DNA of 64,000 bases from Amycolatopsis umgeniensis (GTDB taxonomy: Bacteria > Actinomycetota > Actinomycetes > Mycobacteriales > Pseudonocardiaceae), in the NCBI RefSeq assembly GCF_014205155.1, contig NZ_JACHMX010000001.1, positions 9,114,001 to 9,178,000 on the forward strand, given 5' to 3'. Shown in pieces: positions 44,871 to 55,100 of this stretch (position 1 is the first letter of the stretch; each line of letters opens with the position of its first letter). Position numbers and translations under genes: made by a program. A model generated the notes under the pieces. It was not told the origin of the DNA. It did not search any database and saw nothing but the letters and a program-made list of their open reading frames with translations.

Positions 44871-45734
44871 ATGACCGCATCCCGCCGCCTCGGCACCTTC
44901 GACCACGACGGACTCGTCTTCGACGTCCGTGACACCGGCCCGCTCGACGGCACCGTCGTCGTCCTGCTGCACGGATTCCCCCAGACCAGCGCGTCGTGGG
45001 CGGAGACCGCCGCATTGCTCCACCAGCGGGGATACCGCACGATCGTGCCCGACCAGCGCGGCTACTCCCCCCGCGCGCGCCCACGAGGCCGCTTCGCCTA
45101 CCGGTCGAGCCGTCTCGTGGCCGACACCGTCGCGCTCATCGACACCCTCGGCTCCGGACCGGTCCATCTGGTCGGACACGACTGGGGTGCCAACGCCGCC
45201 TGGTCGACCGCGGCCCGGCGACCCGATCTGATCAGGTCACTGACCACCGTGTCGGTCCCCCACGCCGCGGCGTTCCTCCGCGCGATGATCAGCAGCGACC
45301 AGCTCATCCGGTCCTACTACATGTTCCTGTTCCAGCTCCCCTGGCTGCCCGAACTCGCCATCCGGCGCCGGCCGCGCGTACTCGAACGGACACTGGCCGG
45401 CACGGGGATGACACCGGCTCAGATCGACCGAGTCCGCCAGGACATCGTCCTCGGCGGAGCCCTCACCGGCGGGCTGAACTGGTATCGCGCGATGCTGCTG
45501 CAACACCCGGCCGCCCTCCGCGCCCGGGTCACCGTGCCGACCACCCACGTCTGGAGCGACGGCGACACGGCCTTGTCACGGCGAAGCGCCGAACTCGCCG
45601 GCCAGTACGTCGACGCCTCCTATCGGCTCGAGATCCTGACCGGCGTCAGCCACTGGGTCCCCGAAGAAGCGGCCACGACACTGGCCGCCATCATCGACCG
45701 CACAGCCACAGACGCCTCTGGTCCGCCGGCCTAA
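44871..45734 (+). CDS. alpha/beta hydrolase, epoxide-hydrolase-like
   Basis: The 287-residue hydrolase has HGFPQTSASWAE (oxyanion region), DQRGYSPRARP, the nucleophile aspartate in LVGHDWGANAAW and a C-terminal histidine in GVSHWVPEEAA. An aspartate nucleophile points to epoxide or haloalkane-type chemistry rather than esterase. No signal peptide is seen. It is divergent from the AurF-type operon, with a shared palindrome between them, so it may process a product of that oxygenase. Confidence 0.88.
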   Translation: MTASRRLGTFDHDGLVFDVRDTGPLDGTVVVLLHGFPQTSASWAETAALLHQRGYRTIVPDQRGYSPRARPRGRFAYRSSRLVADTVALIDTLGSGPVHLVGHDWGANAAWSTAARRPDLIRSLTTVSVPHAAAFLRAMISSDQLIRSYYMFLFQLPWLPELAIRRRPRVLERTLAGTGMTPAQIDRVRQDIVLGGALTGGLNWYRAMLLQHPAALRARVTVPTTHVWSDGDTALSRRSAELAGQYVDASYRLEILTGVSHWVPEEAATTLAAIIDRTATDASGPPA

Positions 45735-45740
45735 CAGCGC

Positions 45741-46676
45741 CTAGAAACACACCGAAGCGAGATGTGCGAGGAGCAGCTTCGTCGTGGTCTCGGCGGCCTC
45801 TTCGGGGATGTTGTGCCCGATCCCCACGAGATTCTCCAGCCGGTACGGGCCGGTGACCCAGTTCTTGGTCGCCGCCACACCCGAGGGGGCGACCAAGCGA
45901 TCCTTCGTGCTCGCGATGAAGAGCGTCGGTACCGAGACCCGCTGCTCGTAGCCCGTGAAATCGTTGGCCCGGTACCAGTTCAACGCGGCGGTCAGGGCAC
46001 CCGGCTGGGAAAGCCGCCGGAAGTACTCCGCGCACTTTTCCGGCGAGGCGCCCGGAATCGTGGGTGGCCCGCCCGCGAGAATCAGGTTCTCCGGGATCGG
46101 GGTCGGCGCCCGGAAGTCCTCCATGTACTTGGACGCCTCCCGCTGAACGGGATCGGTCCGCAGCGCCTCGGCGAAGGCGCCGAGATGCGGCACCGAGACG
46201 GCGGTCAGCGACCGCACCCGGCGTGCGTACTTCGCTGCGGCGATCCAGGCGACCGCGGCGCCCCAGTCGTGTCCGACCAGGTCGAACCTTTGCCAGCCAA
46301 GGGAATCGGCCATCGCCCGGACATCTCGGACGGCGTGATCCAGGTGGTAGTTCTCGATCCCGAGAGGACGTACGCCCGGCGAGTAGCCCCGCTGGTCGGG
46401 GGCCACCGCCCGGTAACCGGCGGCGGCAAGTGCGCGCAACTGATGCTCCCACTCGATGCCGAACTCGGGGAAGCCATGCAACAACAGCACTTTCCGGCCG
46501 TGCCGCGGACCGGCGGCCACAGCGTCGAAGGTGCCGGCGGGAGTGGGTATCCGCAGCGGTTGAATCCGCGTCGGCTCGGCGGCTTGTGCGGTACCAGCGA
46601 TACCCAAAGACGCCACACCGATGGCGGCCGTGGCACTCATCTTGATGAAACCTCGACGAGAGGGAGAGAGCGACAT
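45741..46676 (-). CDS. Tat-exported alpha/beta hydrolase, epoxide-hydrolase-like
   Basis: A 311-residue paralogue of the preceding hydrolase, encoded on the opposite strand and converging on it. It begins with a twin-arginine signal (SPSRRGFIKMSATAAIGVASLGIAGTAQA, residues 4-32), then HGFPEFGIEWEHQL, DQRGYSPGVRP, nucleophile Asp in LVGHDWGAAVAW and His in GIGHNIPEEAAE. Thus one copy acts inside the cell and one outside. The substrate is unknown. Confidence 0.88.
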   Translation of the reverse strand: MSLSPSRRGFIKMSATAAIGVASLGIAGTAQAAEPTRIQPLRIPTPAGTFDAVAAGPRHGRKVLLLHGFPEFGIEWEHQLRALAAAGYRAVAPDQRGYSPGVRPLGIENYHLDHAVRDVRAMADSLGWQRFDLVGHDWGAAVAWIAAAKYARRVRSLTAVSVPHLGAFAEALRTDPVQREASKYMEDFRAPTPIPENLILAGGPPTIPGASPEKCAEYFRRLSQPGALTAALNWYRANDFTGYEQRVSVPTLFIASTKDRLVAPSGVAATKNWVTGPYRLENLVGIGHNIPEEAAETTTKLLLAHLASVCF

Positions 46677-46848
46677 GCGGCCAGCCTGTCGGCCGAACGA
46701 GACGAAGACCATCGGGAACACCCCCGTCGTCACACTGGTGCAGGCCCTACCAACGACGGGCCCGCGCGAACCCTGGTGATCGGCCATTCCGCCTCGGACT
46801 CCGGTTGGCGGTGCACCAGGGGTGGGAAGTCCACGTAGCGTCGTGGCC

Positions 46849-47160
46849 ATGGCCGGGGGACATAGACCCGCATTGAGCTTCCGGGGCCTGGTGGGCCTCG
46901 TTGCCGGATTCCTGTTCGGGGTAGGCGTGACAGTCTTCGCCGTGTTGATCGTGACAGGCGAGATCACCTTCATGAACAGCGCGGGCGAGCCCACCACCGA
47001 TATCACCCGAATACTGCTCGGACTGCTCTTCGGCGCCCTGGGGCTCACGATGGCGGGTGCCGCAATCGCCGGATTCCCCCAAGGGCCGCACAGCAGCAGC
47101 GGGCGTGCCGACCGCGAAAGTGGCTTCGACAGCGACGCCGACCCCGACGACTTCGACTGA
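46849..47160 (+). CDS. small membrane protein
   Basis: A 103-residue protein with two membrane spans (about residues 13-35 and 55-78) joined by a short loop and an acidic C-terminal tail (DSDADPDDFD). No family is recognised. ATG 46849 is preferred over GTG 46822 since the first span follows closely. It diverges from the Tat-exported hydrolase and converges on the MFS gene. Confidence 0.6.
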   Translation: MAGGHRPALSFRGLVGLVAGFLFGVGVTVFAVLIVTGEITFMNSAGEPTTDITRILLGLLFGALGLTMAGAAIAGFPQGPHSSSGRADRESGFDSDADPDDFD

Positions 47161-47195
47161 TAGGTGCGCGAAGCGCGGCGGGCGCAGCTACGGAA

Positions 47196-48545
47196 TCACG
47201 TGCCCCGCTCGGCGCCGAAGTCGGCCCCCTTGGTTTCGGCACTGAACAGCAAGGCGACGAGGGTGACCGCGATGGTGGCGACCAGGTACAGCACGACCGC
47301 GGTGGTCCCGTGGTTCTTGACGAGCCAGACGGCGATGAGAGGCGCGGGCGCGCCTGCGATGATCGACGAGCCCTGGAAGACCAGGGAGGCTCCGGCGAAG
47401 CGGCGCTCGGTCGGGAAGAGTTCCGCGATCCAGGCAGCCTCCGGACCGGCGAGGAGGCCGTGCAGCGCCGCGCCGACGCCCACGCCGACATACAGCAGCG
47501 GCAGGCTGTCCGATCGGACCATCAGGAAGAACAACGGCGCCCAGACCGCCAGTCCCGCGGCGGGAACCAGCATCGCGATTCGCCGTCCGACCACATCCGA
47601 CCAGTGGCCGCCCGCCAGCATGCCCGCGAACTGCAGCAGGGATCCGACGGTCACCGCGAGAAGAACGTCGGATTTGGTGTATCCGAACGAAGTCGTGGCA
47701 TAAGCCACCACGAAGACGGTGTAGACGTAGAACGCGACGTTCTCGCCCAGTCGGACGCCGAGGCCGCGCAGGACCGGTCCCGGGTGAGCGAGTGTTTCCA
47801 GGATGCTCGACCGCGGCCGTTCGGCCGTGGCGGAGTCGGCGCGTGAACGCGCCTGCTGGAAGACGGGCGATTCGTCGATGCGGCGGCGGATCCAGAAGCC
47901 GATGATCAGCAGGGGAACGGCGAGCAGGAACCCGATGCGCCAGCCCCAGTGCTCGAACTGCCCGGTGGGCAGCGCGATCGTCAGCAACCCCACGACCCCG
48001 GTCGCCAGTACCGTGCCGAGCGGGGCGCCCGCCTGCGGCCAGGCGGACCAGAACCCCCGGCGGCGGGGGCTTCCGTACTCGCTGACCATCAGCACGGCGG
48101 CACCGAATTCGCCACCGAGCGCGAAGCCCTGGACCAGGCGCAGAACGACGAGCGAGATCGTCGCCCCGATACCCGCCTGCGCGTACGTGGGCAGCAACCC
48201 GATGGCCGAAGTGGACAGGCCGAGCAGCAGGAACGTCACGACCAGCATGGGTTTACGGCCGAGGCGGTCGCCGAGATGCCCGAAGACGATGCCGCCGATC
48301 GGCCGCGCGACGAACCCCAGCCCCTGGGTGGCCAAAGCCAGCAGCAACTGCGCGACGCCGTTACCCCCAGGGAAGAACAGCGGCCCGAGCACGGTCGCGG
48401 CGAGGATGCCGTACAAGGCGAAGTCGTACCACTCCAGAACAGCCCCCGCGGTACTCCCCGCCAGCACACGCCGGAACGCCGAACGGCTCACTCCGGCCCC
48501 TGCCTCCGCAGCGGCCACCTCGTCCGGGACGGGCAGGTCGGGCAT
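47196..48545 (-). CDS. MFS transporter, metabolite:H+ symporter family
   Basis: The 449-residue transporter has 12 spans and the MHS-family signature AGSTAGAVLEWYDFALYGILA, followed by RPIGGIVFGHLGDRLGRKPML between spans 2 and 3. This family imports organic acids or osmolytes such as ketoglutarate, shikimate or proline betaine. The cargo here is unknown. GAGGAG precedes ATG 48545. Confidence 0.9.
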   Translation of the reverse strand: MPDLPVPDEVAAAEAGAGVSRSAFRRVLAGSTAGAVLEWYDFALYGILAATVLGPLFFPGGNGVAQLLLALATQGLGFVARPIGGIVFGHLGDRLGRKPMLVVTFLLLGLSTSAIGLLPTYAQAGIGATISLVVLRLVQGFALGGEFGAAVLMVSEYGSPRRRGFWSAWPQAGAPLGTVLATGVVGLLTIALPTGQFEHWGWRIGFLLAVPLLIIGFWIRRRIDESPVFQQARSRADSATAERPRSSILETLAHPGPVLRGLGVRLGENVAFYVYTVFVVAYATTSFGYTKSDVLLAVTVGSLLQFAGMLAGGHWSDVVGRRIAMLVPAAGLAVWAPLFFLMVRSDSLPLLYVGVGVGAALHGLLAGPEAAWIAELFPTERRFAGASLVFQGSSIIAGAPAPLIAVWLVKNHGTTAVVLYLVATIAVTLVALLFSAETKGADFGAERGT

Positions 48546-48679
48546 TTCGCTCTCCTCGGAACGGCGACCGGTCGGCGTGCGACAGGCGGACACTGGTGTC
48601 CAACTATCGGGCACCGTGAAGATAGCCGCTCACCTCGGCGGCCCGCAATCGCCCTGGGGCCAAGCGCTAGGCTCCATCG

Positions 48680-49108
48680 GTGAATCCGGCAGAACTGGTG
48701 GGACTCTGGTCGAGTGAACCGTACGAGTACGGCTCGATGGAGATGACCGAGCTGGCGTTGCTGCCTGACGGCCGCGGCTGGTCGCTGTTCGAGAACTCGG
48801 TCGGCGCATACGAGATCGAACGGCTGACCTGGAGCGTTCCCGAGCCGGGCCGCCTGGAACTGCACACTCACCTCTACGTTTCCGCCGATATCAGCGAGAA
48901 TCAGGTGGAGGTCGAACAGGAATCGCCGCTGGACAAGCGGCAGAACGTCGCATACACCCTGAGCGACGACACCACCCCCCTCGAGCCCGACGGGTTCGTC
49001 GCGCTGAACCTGAGCGAGCGCGTGGTGGTCCGATCCCGCTTCGGTCTCAGACGGCGTGAGGTCACGATCCACGACGACCAGACCCACGCCGTCGTTCCGT
49101 ACGGCTAG
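48680..49108 (+). CDS. hypothetical protein
   Basis: The 142-residue product is beta-rich with no signal peptide (LVGLWSSEPYEYGSMEMTELALLPDGRGWSLFEN). It has the look of a lipocalin-like or immunity-type small protein common in actinobacteria but is not recognised. It starts with GTG 48680 and overlaps the end of the convergent MFS gene by 47 bases. Confidence 0.65.
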   Translation: MNPAELVGLWSSEPYEYGSMEMTELALLPDGRGWSLFENSVGAYEIERLTWSVPEPGRLELHTHLYVSADISENQVEVEQESPLDKRQNVAYTLSDDTTPLEPDGFVALNLSERVVVRSRFGLRRREVTIHDDQTHAVVPYG

Positions 49109-50249
49109 AAACCAGCACCGCCCCGGCCGCGAAGATCGCACCGAGCCACATCACCGCGGTGGTCCCGGCCGCGTCCGTGGCCAGCCCGCCGATCAACGCT
49201 CCGACCGCGATCGCCGCGTTGAACACTCCAGCGAACAGACCCGACGTCGCTTCACGGTCCTCCGGGGCGGCCACCAGCATCCATGCTTGCGCGGCCACCG
49301 AGACACCGCCGTACGCCAGGCCCCAGACCACCAAGAGCGCCGCGGCTGCCAGTGTGGTCAGCCCCAGGAGCGGAATCAGCGCCATCGTCGCCGACAAGGT
49401 CCCGCTGAGCACCAGCAACGTCACCCGCGGTGATCGCGCCGCTCCGGCGCCCGAGGCGAAATTCCCCGCGACCCCGAAGAGCCCGTAGACCAGGAGGAGC
49501 GTTCCGATCTGCCCCGCGCTGACCCCGGACACCTTTTCCAGTACCGGCCGGACATAGGTGTACGCGGTGAAATGCCCGACGACGATCAGCGCCACCACGA
49601 TCAGTCCGAGGCGCACCCGCGGCACACTCACCAGCCGCAGCATCGCGCCCAGGCGAACGGCCCCTTGCGTCGGTAACGACGGCAGTGACATCACCAAGGC
49701 AGCCATTACCACCAGTGAAAGGCCACCGGCACTGACGAAGGCGGCCCGCCAGCCGACCAGTTCCCCGAGGTAGGTGCCTGCTGGTACACCCAGCACGGAC
49801 GCCACTGCGATGCCGCTGAAGATCAGTGAAGTCGCGGATCCGATCGACCGCGGTGGAACCAGCCGCACGGCCAGGCTCGCGGCGATCGCCCACACTCCGC
49901 CCATGCCGATCCCGACGAGGACTCGAGCGACCAGCATGACGCCGAACGCGGGCGACCACGCTGCCAGGAAGTTCCCTGCCGCCAGCAACACCATCAAGGC
50001 GCACAGCACGGCCCGCCGATCGAGATTGCCGAGCGCCGGGATCAGCAGGGGCGCGGAGACGGCCGCGACCAGGCCGGTGATCGTGAGCGTCAGACCCGCC
50101 ATACCTTCGGTGACCTGCAGGTCGCGGCTGATCGGGGTCAGCAGACCCACCGGCAGCATTTCCGAGGTGACCACGGTGAACGTCGCCCCGGCGAGCGAGC
50201 TCACCGCCGGCCAGCCCTTTTTCCTCTGTTCGGTTTCCTTTGTCGTCAC
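49062..50249 (-). CDS. MFS exporter (AraJ/DHA1-like)
   Basis: The 395-residue transporter has 12 predicted spans, with FTVVTSEMLPVGLLTPISRDL at the first span and VARVLVGIGMGGVWAIAASLAVRLVP around span 4, as in the DHA1 drug/sugar exporters of the AraJ/YdhP type. GTG 50249 is used. It diverges from a LysR regulator that begins 95 bases away, a common arrangement where the regulator controls the exporter. Confidence 0.88.
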   Translation of the reverse strand: MTTKETEQRKKGWPAVSSLAGATFTVVTSEMLPVGLLTPISRDLQVTEGMAGLTLTITGLVAAVSAPLLIPALGNLDRRAVLCALMVLLAAGNFLAAWSPAFGVMLVARVLVGIGMGGVWAIAASLAVRLVPPRSIGSATSLIFSGIAVASVLGVPAGTYLGELVGWRAAFVSAGGLSLVVMAALVMSLPSLPTQGAVRLGAMLRLVSVPRVRLGLIVVALIVVGHFTAYTYVRPVLEKVSGVSAGQIGTLLLVYGLFGVAGNFASGAGAARSPRVTLLVLSGTLSATMALIPLLGLTTLAAAALLVVWGLAYGGVSVAAQAWMLVAAPEDREATSGLFAGVFNAAIAVGALIGGLATDAAGTTAVMWLGAIFAAGAVLVSSRTERRRGSGRRGS

Positions 50250-50344
50250 GTGTTCCAGGCAACCGTCGCCCGCTGCCGGGAACAACGGCCGATGTCTCAT
50301 CCTTCTATGAGCGGGACTACTTGATCCACGGAAGGAGTGGACCG

Positions 50345-51238
50345 ATGAGCGGCCTGGAGATCCGTGAGCTGGAGGCGTTCCTGGTACTCGCCGAGGAGCT
50401 GCACTTCGGCCGGGCGGGCGAACGCCTGTACGTCTCTCAGAGCCGGGTCAGTCAACTGCTCCGCTCGCTGGAGGGACGAATTGGCGCGACGCTCGTCGAG
50501 CGGACGAGCCGCCGGGTGGAACTGACTCCGCTAGGAGAGAAGTTCCTCGCCGAACTGCGTCCTGCCTATGAGGCGCTGCGGGCCGCCGTCGAGCACACCC
50601 GTTCCACCGCGCGAGGGATCGGCGGTGTGCTGCGAATCGGCTTCCAGGGCATCATCGACGACCACCTCGCGAACGCCATCGGCGGATTTGAGTTCCACCA
50701 CCCGGACTGCGCGGTGGAACTCACCGAAATCCCGCTGGCCGATCCGTTCGGCTCGCTCCGCCGTCGGGAGATCGACGCGGCGGTGGTGCTGCTTCCGGTG
50801 GAGGAACCGGATCTCGTACTCGGTCCGGTTTTCTCTCGTCAGCCACAGATGCTCGCCATCTCGCCTCGGCATCGGTTCGCTCGCAGGGAGTCCGTCACCG
50901 TCGAGGAGCTGGCGGAATGTCCTCTGATCGGGATCCGCGGTCCGGCCCCGGAATACTGGCGCCACGCCCAAGCCCCCGAAATCACCCCCGGAGGCCGCCG
51001 GATACCGCGTGGACCGACCGTCGGCACATTGCAGGAAGGTATGGGTCTCGCCGCGGCAGGCCAAGGCGCAATGGTGCTGTGCCGCTCGACAGCCGAACAC
51101 CAAGGACGGCGGGATTCGGTCGCCTTCGTACTGCTCACCGGGCTGCCGGAATCGGTGCTCGGCGTGGTTTGGCATGCGGAGGCCGACGGCAGGGCGCGTG
51201 CCTTCGCGGAGGAGATCGCTGTACACGCTCGAAGCTGA
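50345..51238 (+). CDS. LysR family transcriptional regulator
   Basis: A 297-residue LysR protein. Its HTH (about residues 4-62) is IRELEAFLVLAEELHFGRAGERLYVSQSRVSQLLRSLEGRIGATLVER, and the effector domain follows from about residue 88. GGAAGGAG lies just before ATG 50345. It probably regulates the divergent MFS exporter. Confidence 0.92.
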   Translation: MSGLEIRELEAFLVLAEELHFGRAGERLYVSQSRVSQLLRSLEGRIGATLVERTSRRVELTPLGEKFLAELRPAYEALRAAVEHTRSTARGIGGVLRIGFQGIIDDHLANAIGGFEFHHPDCAVELTEIPLADPFGSLRRREIDAAVVLLPVEEPDLVLGPVFSRQPQMLAISPRHRFARRESVTVEELAECPLIGIRGPAPEYWRHAQAPEITPGGRRIPRGPTVGTLQEGMGLAAAGQGAMVLCRSTAEHQGRRDSVAFVLLTGLPESVLGVVWHAEADGRARAFAEEIAVHARS

Positions 51239-51323
51239 CCTTGGTCGGGCTGCTTCGAAGGGCGGACGGTCGCTGTGACCGTCCGCCCTCCCGGAAACCG
51301 GAAGCTTGATCCTTGGAGGGACG

Positions 51324-51710
51324 TCAGACCCGGTAGACCTTGATGTACATACTCCGCCATGCACCGTTTTCGTCTTCGAGGCCGACGAAGGCGAATCGAT
51401 CACCATAGCCAGGTGCCTGGCAGGCCCAGGTCAGTGGTGCGTCGTTCACCATCCCGCGCCGGAAGCAATCCGACAAGTTGATGTAGGACTTGATCGCCAC
51501 ATTGGTCCCGCCCGAGACATCGAACTCGATCACAAGAGGGCCGCCGTAGCTGTAGAAGCCGACGTCACACCAGGACGCCGCGCCGCAGTGTCGCTCGGCG
51601 ACAAGCGTCGACGCCTGCGCGGTGCCGGGCGTCCCGATCGCGGCCGCCACACCCATAGCGGCGACCACCGAGGCGATCATGGCCGAAATCCTACCCAGTG
51701 TTCTACGCAC
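51324..51710 (-). CDS. small secreted cysteine-containing protein
   Basis: The 128-residue product has a signal peptide (about residues 1-33, ending TAQA-S). The mature part has four cysteines (CGAASWCD, CFRRG, ACQAPG) likely forming two disulfides. No family is recognised. GTG 51710 is used; an ATG ten codons in is an alternative that would shorten the signal. It lies downstream of a second small secreted protein and near a SARP-type regulator. Confidence 0.7.
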   Translation of the reverse strand: MRRTLGRISAMIASVVAAMGVAAAIGTPGTAQASTLVAERHCGAASWCDVGFYSYGGPLVIEFDVSGGTNVAIKSYINLSDCFRRGMVNDAPLTWACQAPGYGDRFAFVGLEDENGAWRSMYIKVYRV

Positions 51711-51744
51711 GTAATCTCCCCAGAGTCAGGCGCTGAGCGGGCTG

Positions 51745-52062
51745 TCAGCAGATGCGAGCGGAATGGAATCGGGCCTCGCCGTAGTCGGCGTTGGGGTCGT
51801 AGCCGGGATAGACCTTCCACGGGCTGCCGACGTCGGCGTACAGGCACCACACGTTGTCCGTGGTGTTGGACCAGCTGCGGATGCGGTAGTTGCCGATGCT
51901 GATGCCACTCCAGCCGTTGCTGCAGGTCTTGGCACCGCTGTAGTTCGTTCCCGTGTGCACGCAGAGTTCGGGTACGGGGGCCGCGCTCGCGGTCGGCGCG
52001 AAAGCGGTCGCCGTGGCCGCGACCGCGGCGAAGGCCATGACGGTTGTTCCCAGTTTCTTCAC
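51745..52062 (-). CDS. small secreted protein, possibly peptidase inhibitor I36-like
   Basis: The 105-residue product has a signal peptide (about residues 1-27, PTASA-A) and a mature domain of about 77 residues with four cysteines (ELCVHTGTNYSGAKTCSNGW, VWCLYADVG and a final C). The pattern recalls the I36 peptidase-inhibitor/beta-gamma-crystallin-like proteins of Streptomyces, though this is tentative. GTG 52062 follows an AGGAG site. It ends just before the next small secreted gene starts. Confidence 0.68.
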   Translation of the reverse strand: MKKLGTTVMAFAAVAATATAFAPTASAAPVPELCVHTGTNYSGAKTCSNGWSGISIGNYRIRSWSNTTDNVWCLYADVGSPWKVYPGYDPNADYGEARFHSARIC

Positions 52063-52132
52063 TTCTGCTCCTTTGTCTCCTCGGCGGAACAAAGAGCAGT
52101 AGTCCACGAACGCGAGTCTCCGGGCAAGGCGG

Positions 52133-55100
52133 TTAAGGCTGCGCTGAAATGGTTGCGGGCCGGGGTTCGGGCGGCAACGAAGCGAAACCGCGTCTACCCA
52201 GCAGGGGCCGGATGCTTTCGGCGTCGGGGTGCCCGAGACGGTCGAAGACGGCGAGGGATTCTCGCCAGTACCTGTGGGCGGTCGACTTCTTCCCGGTGGA
52301 GTTCGACAGATGCCCGATGGCGCCGAGGGTCGCCGCTATCCCTTCGGTGTCGCCGATTTCGGTCCGGATCGTCAGCGCCCGGTGGAATCCGTCCATCGCC
52401 TCTTCGTAGCGGCTGGTGTGATGCAGGATTTGGCTGAGATTGTGCAGCGCCAGGGCTTCGAGGTGTTTGTCCGCCAGTTCTTCGCTCAACGCCAGGGCTT
52501 CGAGAAGCCGCTCCCGCGCGAGCTCGGCCAGCCCGAGATCCGCGGCGATGAAGCCGAGGGTGCACAACGCCTTGGCCAGGCCGATCGTGAAGCCTGCCTT
52601 TCGGCACAGCTCGACGGAGCGTTCCAGGACGGCGAGGGCGCGTTGCGCGCTGCCAGTGTGATGCAGCACCGTGCCCAGGCAGTCGAGTGCGGCGGCCTGT
52701 CCCTCGGGCATGTCCAAATCTTGGAACATGCGTTCCGCTCGGCGTAGGTGCCGTTTCGCGGCGAGAGGATGCTGGCCGCTCGAACGATGGGAGGCCCCGA
52801 GGCTGTAGTGCATGGCCGCTTCGGCGGACTTGTTCCCCTCCCGCTGGGCGGCGGTCAACGCCGCTTCGGCCATCGACCGCCAGGTGGCGAGATCGTAGTT
52901 GCGCCAGAGGTAGCCGCGAAGCACGTCCGTGATTTGCCACGAGAGTTCTCGCGGGCCGTGCTCCGCGGCATGCAGGACCGTCGCCGCCAGATTTCCGCGT
53001 TCGGCCGCGAGCCAGTCCGCCGGCATGACGTGGACTTCCCCGCCCGGCCCTTCCGTTTCGGGTAAGGAACACAGCCGCAGCATTCCCGGATAGGCCTGCT
53101 CGGTCAGCACCATCGCCGTGCGCAGGTAGTACTCCGAGAGCCGCCGCCACGCGAGAGCCCGGTCGTCCTCACTGTCCACTTCTGCGCAAAGCTGGGCAGC
53201 GTACAGCCGGAGGAGGTCGTGGACCTGGTAACGATCGGACGTGCGACGCTGGACGAGATGGGCTCCGACGAGGCGATCGACGAGCTTCACGGTGTCTGCG
53301 ACGGTGTCGCCCGCCAAGGCCGCCAGAGCCGCGATACTCACGTCGGCCGACGGCACGAGACCGAGGAGCCGGAACAGGCACGCAGACTCCGGACCAAGCG
53401 TGGCGTAGGAGAGCTCGAACGCTGTCTGCACCGCCGCACCGCCACCTGGACCGACGGCCAGCCCTGCGAGTCGGTTGCCCGCGCGGAGCGCGGTCACATA
53501 ATCGTCGAGGCTGTCGTGGGTACGACTCGCGAGGTTCGCCGCGACGATCCTCAACGCCAGCGGCAGACGTGCGCACAGATCGCTCAGCGCGGACAGGGCC
53601 GGGGTGTCCGGACTCCTGTTCAGCAACCGGGCCAGCAGGGTGACCGCCTCTCGCGGGCCGAGCACGTCCAGCTCGATGGACCGGGCATCGGCGTGCAGTC
53701 CGAGCGCGGACAGATCATTGCGGCTGGTGACCACGACCACGCTGCGAGAATTGGCTGGCAGAACGGGAAGGACCTGCTCCGGCCCCGTCACATTGTCCAG
53801 CACGAGCAGCACTTCCCGGTCGGCGAGCAGGGAACGCAGCAGGGCCGCACGCGCTTCGACGTCGAGTGGCACCGCGGTGGAGGTGACCCCTAGACCGGTC
53901 AGGAACGCCGTCAGCGCGTCGCCCGCGGTTCGGGTCACCGAGTCGGAGAAGCCATGCAGGTTGTAGTACAGCTGCCCATCGGGGAACCGGCCGCTGACTC
54001 GATGAGCCCAGTGGATCGCGAGGGCCGTCTTCCCGACCCCGGCGGAGCCGGTGATGACGACGACGCGTGCGGCGCGGCGGGTGTGGTCAGAGGCCGACAG
54101 GAAGGCGTCGAGTTCCGCGAGTTGCGCGGCACGGCCCATGAACGTCGTACTGTCGGGCGGCAATTGTTCCGGAGCCCTGAAATTCCCGGTCCTGGGTGGT
54201 GTGGCGCGGCCAGGCTCGAGGCAGTGCAGGTAGGCGGCACGCAGTTCGGTTCCGGGGTCGACGCCGAAGGACTCCCTGAGCTTGACACTGAGCTCGTGAA
54301 ACAAGCGGACGGCGGCCTGTCGCTGTCCGGTGGCCGCCAGCGCGAGAATGATCCGCGCGTTGATGCCTTCGTGCAGTGGTTCGGTCTCGGCCACGTCGCG
54401 AAGTCCCGGCAAAGCGCTGTGGTGCCGGCCATGCGCGAAGGCGAGGTCCGCGTGGGCAAGCGTGACGACCATGCGTCGCTGGGTCAGCGCGACGACGGCC
54501 GGATGTTGCTGGATCTCCGGCCCGAGGTCGGCCAGCACCGGCCCTCGCCACAACGAGAGCGCTTTCTCGTACTCGCCTTCCGATGCCTCGAGCCGCCCCG
54601 CCTCGTGGAGGGCCGCCGCGTCGGCCACCCGGAGGAGGAAATCCAGAACGTCGGTCTGCCCGGCCGTCAGAGTGAGGCGGTATCCGGTGCCGCCACGTTC
54701 GAGCGGTTGTGGTTCGTCGCCGCTCGTTCGAAGTAGCCGCCGGATCCGGGAGGCGTAGGTGTGGACAAGGTTCCGATAAGTGGCGGGGATGTCCTCGCCC
54801 CACAGGAAATCGACGATCTCCGACCGGCTCACCGGCTCGTTCGCCCGGAGGGCCAGCAGACCGAGCAGACGGCGCAGCATCGGGGCACCGACGTCGATCC
54901 GCCGCGGTCCGTCGTGAACGATCATCGGTCCGAGCACGTCGATCCGCAGGGCCGCTCCGGAGTCGATCTCGACGGCGGAAAGTCCCGTGGTCTGGACAAG
55001 TTTCCGCACGGACCTGGAGTGCGGCCGGACAACCACCTCATGCTCGATGTCCCGCAGTGTGCGCACACTGATACCCGCGCGACGAGCCAGTTCGTCCTGG

